From: Distichodus sexfasciatus
Lineage: Eukaryota; Chordata; Actinopteri; Characiformes; Distichodontidae
Length of the DNA: 64,000 bases
Reading direction: 5' to 3'
Assembly: GCA_032718565.1 (NCBI GenBank)
Contig: JAVGVS010000019.1
Coordinates: forward strand, 3,584,544-3,648,543
Positions 59,772-64,000 of the stretch are shown one piece after another; position 1 is the first letter of the stretch, and the number at the start of each line of letters is the position of its first letter. A program made the translations under genes and the position numbers. The notes beneath the pieces were generated by a model. The model saw only the letters and a program-made list of their open reading frames with translations. It did no database searches and was not told the origin of the DNA.

Positions 59772-60014
59772 CATTGTGAACACACCACAGCACAGCACAC
59801 GGTGCACCACAACCAAATGTGACCTCTGCATTTGACCCATCCGTGAAGGAGCAGTGGACAGCTAACATGGGTAGCACCTGGGGAGCAGTGCTTGGGGACG
59901 GTACCTTGCTCACGAGTACCTCAGTGGAACCTTTACCAGTCTGGGATTGGAACCGTCGACCTTGTGATCACGGGGCGAACTACCAACCGTTACACCACCA
60001 AGACAAACAGGCTC
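59772..60014 (-). mobile_element. tRNA-derived SINE, third family, reverse copy
   Basis: On the - strand the head GTTGGTAGTTCGCCCCGTGA and GACGGTTCCAATCCC (B box) precede the body (CCTTCACGGATGGGTCAAAT, ACATTTGGTTGTGGTGCACC). It is more complete than the copy at 49010. It lies about 55 bp upstream of the scn2b exon 2 acceptor, within the presumed intron 1. Confidence 0.75.
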
Positions 60015-61179
60015 AATATCACCGTTCTGGGAGTTCTTTTTAGCAAACTGTCTACCTTTAATGCTTTGTAGAACACTTAAAAAAGGGAGGGGCTGATAAG
60101 GTACAAAATGTGACAGTTATCTTTATTACAACTTTTGTGTTAATGTGCACATGATTTATGTTTCTGATTAATGCATGTAGTAGGAAAAAGATGTTTCCTG
60201 TAAATCTGCAGCTTACATTCACAGCGCATCAAATCTAAGACAAAAGTTTGGTTTGTCTTCCAAGTTTCGTTCTTACTCCAAACTCAGATTTGGCCAAAAA
60301 ATAGTTTGTACTCCAAAATGTTCGTACCCGAGGTACCACTATATTCTCACTGTCATTCTATAAAGCATATGGAAACACTTTGGTGCCTTTAGTGATTCAG
60401 CTCTTATTTAGGTAACATTAAGACTACGACTGTAGAATCTGGACTATTTCTCAGATGAGTTTTCTTCTTAACCACTTGATCACAACCAATCAAGCAATCA
60501 CACATCACAGTAACATAATCTGATCAGATATGTCCTAAAGCTAAAGGGAAAAGTCATTCTTCATGACATTCTACAATTATTCATAAATATTTATTACAAC
60601 AATCACCCTTGCACTGCGCTACTGAGCCACATGCTTTATCGGACTCTACCTGTCCGTCTCCCACCTGCTGTTATGATGTGTTATGACATCTTTATATGTG
60701 TTAACCTTTTTCCTACATATTTTACCACTTTAGATTGAGCTTTTTCTTAATTTCTCTTCAATGCATATTGACTTTAATTTGCTTGTACATTTTCAGGACC
60801 AAACCAGGCTACAGTCCTCTACATGCTGCATTAATAACCGTGAAAGGTAAGTTTTCACATTTCAGCTAGAAAACATCCCACGTCTGTATAAGGCGTGCAG
60901 AGCCACACCCGGTCCTGCAGTATAACTGCACAAGAGCTGATGCTGTTCAGGTTAGCGCACAGTCCAGACCAAGGACTGCACTTCAGCCGAACACACACAC
61001 ATACACACACCTTAACTATGTGAAATCTGTGTTCCTGGGGTAGGTAAGTGGGGCTTTAATAACTCATAATGGGATTATGTACTGTGCAGTGATTGTGTGT
61101 GTGTGTTTAAATTCTGAACTGATTGTGTGTAAATGTAAATAATTATGTGTTTTCAGTCTCTGCACCACCACGTCACGCT
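60015..61179. other. Presumed scn2b intron 1 or 5' flank, no exon recognised
   Basis: No signal-peptide exon ending in a phase-1 donor was found on the - strand. Confidence 0.4.
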
Positions 61180-61980
61180 GCAGTGTGGAGTTTTGTCTTT
61201 GCGGACAACTTCCCTCCACTGCTGCAGTTATACTTCAGCAGCCGAGCAGCTCTCGATGCAGCAGCAGCAGCAGCAGCCACTTCGTCATTCCCCTCCCATC
61301 CCTCTCTCTCCCTCTCTCTTTCACTGTCTGTTTCTCTCCCTCTCTCTCAGTAGGAGTGCTGCAGTTGAGCCCGGACCCTCCCTCCAGAAAAAGCATGTGT
61401 CCTTTCTCTTAAGGAGACATGTGCTCCTGTCCCAGACACACACACACACACACACATACACACCTCTTTGCCTCCCCTGTGCCAAGACAAAGACAGCTCT
61501 GCAGTAGCCATGGTGCAGCACTGCGTAAGGTCGACGCATCCTGCTCTGTATTAATAAAAGTGCTGACACACACACACACACACAAATGCAGAGTCAACAC
61601 TCTGCTGGCTACGCTACTCAATAGCAGCACTATGTCAATGTCGCCCCACCCTCGCTTTCACCTTCATATATATTTAGTACATTACCCTGAGCCCCCTAAA
61701 CCCCTCACCCACACGGTGCCTACACAACACGGCTTAACATTAAACTAACGAGATGTTCTTGTTCTTGCACACTCTTGCGTTTATCGCTTTTGGTTCAACT
61801 ATATTTAATCCATATTTTCCCTCATTCAAATGCACACACACTGACGTCGCTTCAGACAGAAAGAAAAGTGCAAGAAAGAAAACTAGAATATAGTTGAATA
61901 CTGCAGTGCGTCCCGTCTCCACACCCTCCTCTCTCTCCCTCTCTCTCTCTCTCTCTGGTCATCATCGTCGTCTTTTTCGT
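61180..61980. repeat. Microsatellite-rich, relatively GC-rich stretch
   Basis: (CAG)n at 61258-61276, CT-rich tracts at 61299-61350 and 61926-61957, and (CA)n at 61436-61456 and 61566-61583. It resembles the tract-rich scn4b promoter area and could hold the scn2b promoter, but no exon supports that. ORFs are repeat translations. Confidence 0.4.
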
Positions 61981-63866
61981 TCTCAAGGTCAAGGTAGGAA
62001 AAACTCACACTAAGGTGATAATTAACTACTTAACGCATATAAAATATGATTTTAAACATATTCATATATTTATATATATTTAAGAGATTTAATTCAATTT
62101 TTTTTCATTTTTATTTACTATGTATTTTTATTTTACTCGTCTATTTAACCTTTAACCACAGCATTACCATCTATTTCTCTCTGTCTCTCTCTCACTCTCT
62201 CTATATATACAGTATATATACAAAATGCTTTACATTAAAAATAAATGAATCAAAACAGAAAATGAAAGCCACTACATTATTACAGAAATAGCACTTGGAA
62301 TTTAAGTAAATGCAGTTAATAAATAAGACATAAAAGATAATAACAGTTGTGTCGAACTGATTTATTCCCTTTTTGACTTTAAGTTATGACATTCTCCCTC
62401 CCTGAGCTGGGCGTATTTTTATATTGTAATGGCCGTTTTCTGAGAATCTGTTCCCCAATCAGTTAAACTTTTAACTAGAGCACTAAGACTACAAGACGAG
62501 TCAATCTGATTTATTCCTGATGACGCCGTTAATGGAAAAGTGCCACACAGCGCTTTGACCTGAGGGTTCTTAGTTCATTAAACGAGAGCGGCATCCATAA
62601 TTATGAGTGCAGGAGACTGGCAGCATCACTGAACTGCTTCAGACCTACAGTGCAGTCATGCTAATGGGCTGGAGTGTTCTGAAGGCTGTCTGCCTGCTCA
62701 TTAGTCCTGTAGGGAGGAGCGAAGGCTGACCTCTAGTGATCGGCAAACTGCATTACAGCCCTCTTCATCTCAGTCTGATCTTAATTAAATCAAATTTAAT
62801 GTGCTACTTCCTTCATCTTATGTTCTTATTCCACAGCTTTACAGCTTCTTACAGACAGAGGAATTTACTGGTACCCGGCATGTACAGTACTTAAAAAATT
62901 AAGTTACTTAGTTAGAGATAGAGTTAATAAAGTCTTTTCACACTAAGACTGATTTCATATGTTTACGTTTTATATACTACATCTTCATACACCGAGACCA
63001 TTAAATATGCTTTAAAGAAATAAAATAAGAATAATTTTTAAATCTATATGATAACAAGAATTTTCTTTTTTAAAAAGCATTCAGAATACATTAAAATAAA
63101 TGGAGCTAGGGAAATAAAGCAAATATAAAGATAGAAATCTGATTAATTGCTGGCAAAAGAAATAGCGTAATTAGATAAGATGGTTAGATTTGATCATTTA
63201 TATTGATTTCGGTTTGGAATGACTGTAAGCACTGCATTTAAATAAGCATTTTCTGTTCATTTCTTTCTTTCTGGATTGCCGTCTTGGAACAGAGACAATG
63301 TTTTGTTCTCCCTCGGGTGAACTTCATGAATAGTTGCACTATGATGTAAGTGCTTAAAAAATGGGGAGGGTTGTGTCAGGAAGAGCATCCGGTGTAAAAC
63401 TTTTGCCAGTTCAAAATGCGGACAACAGGGCTGTTGATCCGCTGTGGCAACTCCTAACGGGTAAAGCTAAAAGAAGAAAAAGAATTTTAATTTTAGACTG
63501 AATCCTGCTTGTTGACGTATTGATTAATTATAAGAAACACTTGAGGGTAATTTATTGATCCAAATATGGTGGTAAACCAGTATTTTAGAAAGCAAGATAG
63601 AAGGCAGATTTACATATAGAGATAGAGATGTACGAACAACATATGCCCCCTTCCTTTATTTTCTTTCTTGTTCTTCTCTCTCTGTCCCCCAACTCCCACT
63701 AGGCCACAACGCCATTATCTTCCTAGTACTGAAAATCCTGGTCCTTACGACCCCCTGCTCTGCACAACCTTTGAATGCTCCTTATCAAAAAACACCTGAT
63801 TTCGATTAATAAATAGCTAATTAATAAAGTAGGACTGGTGTGAGTTCAAAGGAAATACCCAATCCG
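61981..63866. other. No gene recognised
   Basis: AT-rich sequence with a short TATATA run near 62202-62220. At about 63366-63480 a stretch with GGTTGTGTCAGGAAGAGCAT and CCGGTGTAAAAC resembles a common fish retroposon fragment. Confidence 0.4.
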
Positions 63867-63973
63867 AGGTGCATTTCCCAAAAGCATAGTTGCAAATGTA
63901 TTGCTAACTACGTTAGCAACACTATGTTAGCTGCTAACGCAGTTAGCAACAATGATTTTGGGAAATGCACCCC
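63867..63973. mobile_element. Fold-back MITE (GGGTGCRTTTCCCAAAAGC ends)
   Basis: GAGGTGCATTTCCCAAAAGC faces TTTTGGGAAATGCACCCC. The 60-bp interior is also palindromic around GCTAACTACGTTAGCAACA. It is the same family as 28520-28650 and 56200-56592. Confidence 0.8.
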
Positions 63974-64000
63974 TGTCTGAATCAGGAAGTGTGATCTGAG

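Noticed and set aside
61740..61922. Hydrophobic - strand ORF considered as scn2b exon 1
   Set aside because: The first codon is GTG rather than ATG, and there is no phase-1 donor after the hydrophobic core.

Overview
This 64 kb window is vertebrate nuclear DNA, almost certainly from a teleost fish. The evidence is spliced genes with GT-AG introns, no operons, and many classes of transposon debris typical of teleosts: Tc1/mariner remnants with flanking TA, hAT-type MITEs with 8-bp target duplications, several tRNA-derived SINE families, long palindromic MITEs and abundant CA/GA/TAA microsatellites. The species cannot be named from the sequence alone.

Three protein-coding genes are supported at exon level. 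(1) tmprss4 on the + strand (9720-18480, 13 coding exons, 451 aa) is a type II transmembrane serine protease with TM, LDL-A, SRCR and trypsin-like domains. (2) scn4b on the - strand (42563 down to 25785, 5 coding exons, 233 aa) is the sodium channel beta-4 subunit. (3) scn2b on the - strand (59718 down to 57081) is the sodium channel beta-2 subunit; its three C-terminal exons are present and its signal-peptide exon is not found. The order and orientation tmprss4(+), scn4b(-), scn2b(-) match human 11q23.3, which supports the assignments.

Layout. 1-9.6 kb: repeat fragments and an ambiguous exon-like segment at the left edge. 9.6-19.5 kb: tmprss4. 19.5-25.7 kb: intergenic or scn4b 3' flank, with a dispersed repeat at about 20.1-20.7 kb. 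25.8-42.6 kb: scn4b, dominated by a 12.5 kb intron 1 full of transposons. 42.6-43.5 kb: the scn4b 5' flank, with alternating GA and CT tracts. 43.5-57 kb: repeats (a 1.06 kb hAT element, a 0.6 kb palindromic MITE, SINEs, a minisatellite) plus two weak exon-like ORFs of unknown identity. 57-59.7 kb: scn2b. 59.7-64 kb: probably scn2b intron 1 or 5' flank.

scn4b and scn2b encode paralogous single-Ig subunits that bind the voltage-gated sodium channel alpha subunit by a disulfide; both keep that cysteine here. The most notable biological point is that the cytoplasmic segment of beta-4, which in mammals acts as the positively charged open-channel blocker behind resurgent sodium current, has lost most of its positive charge. 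No undescribed multi-gene system was found. The other findings concern transposon structure, a templated-repair signature and unassigned exon candidates.
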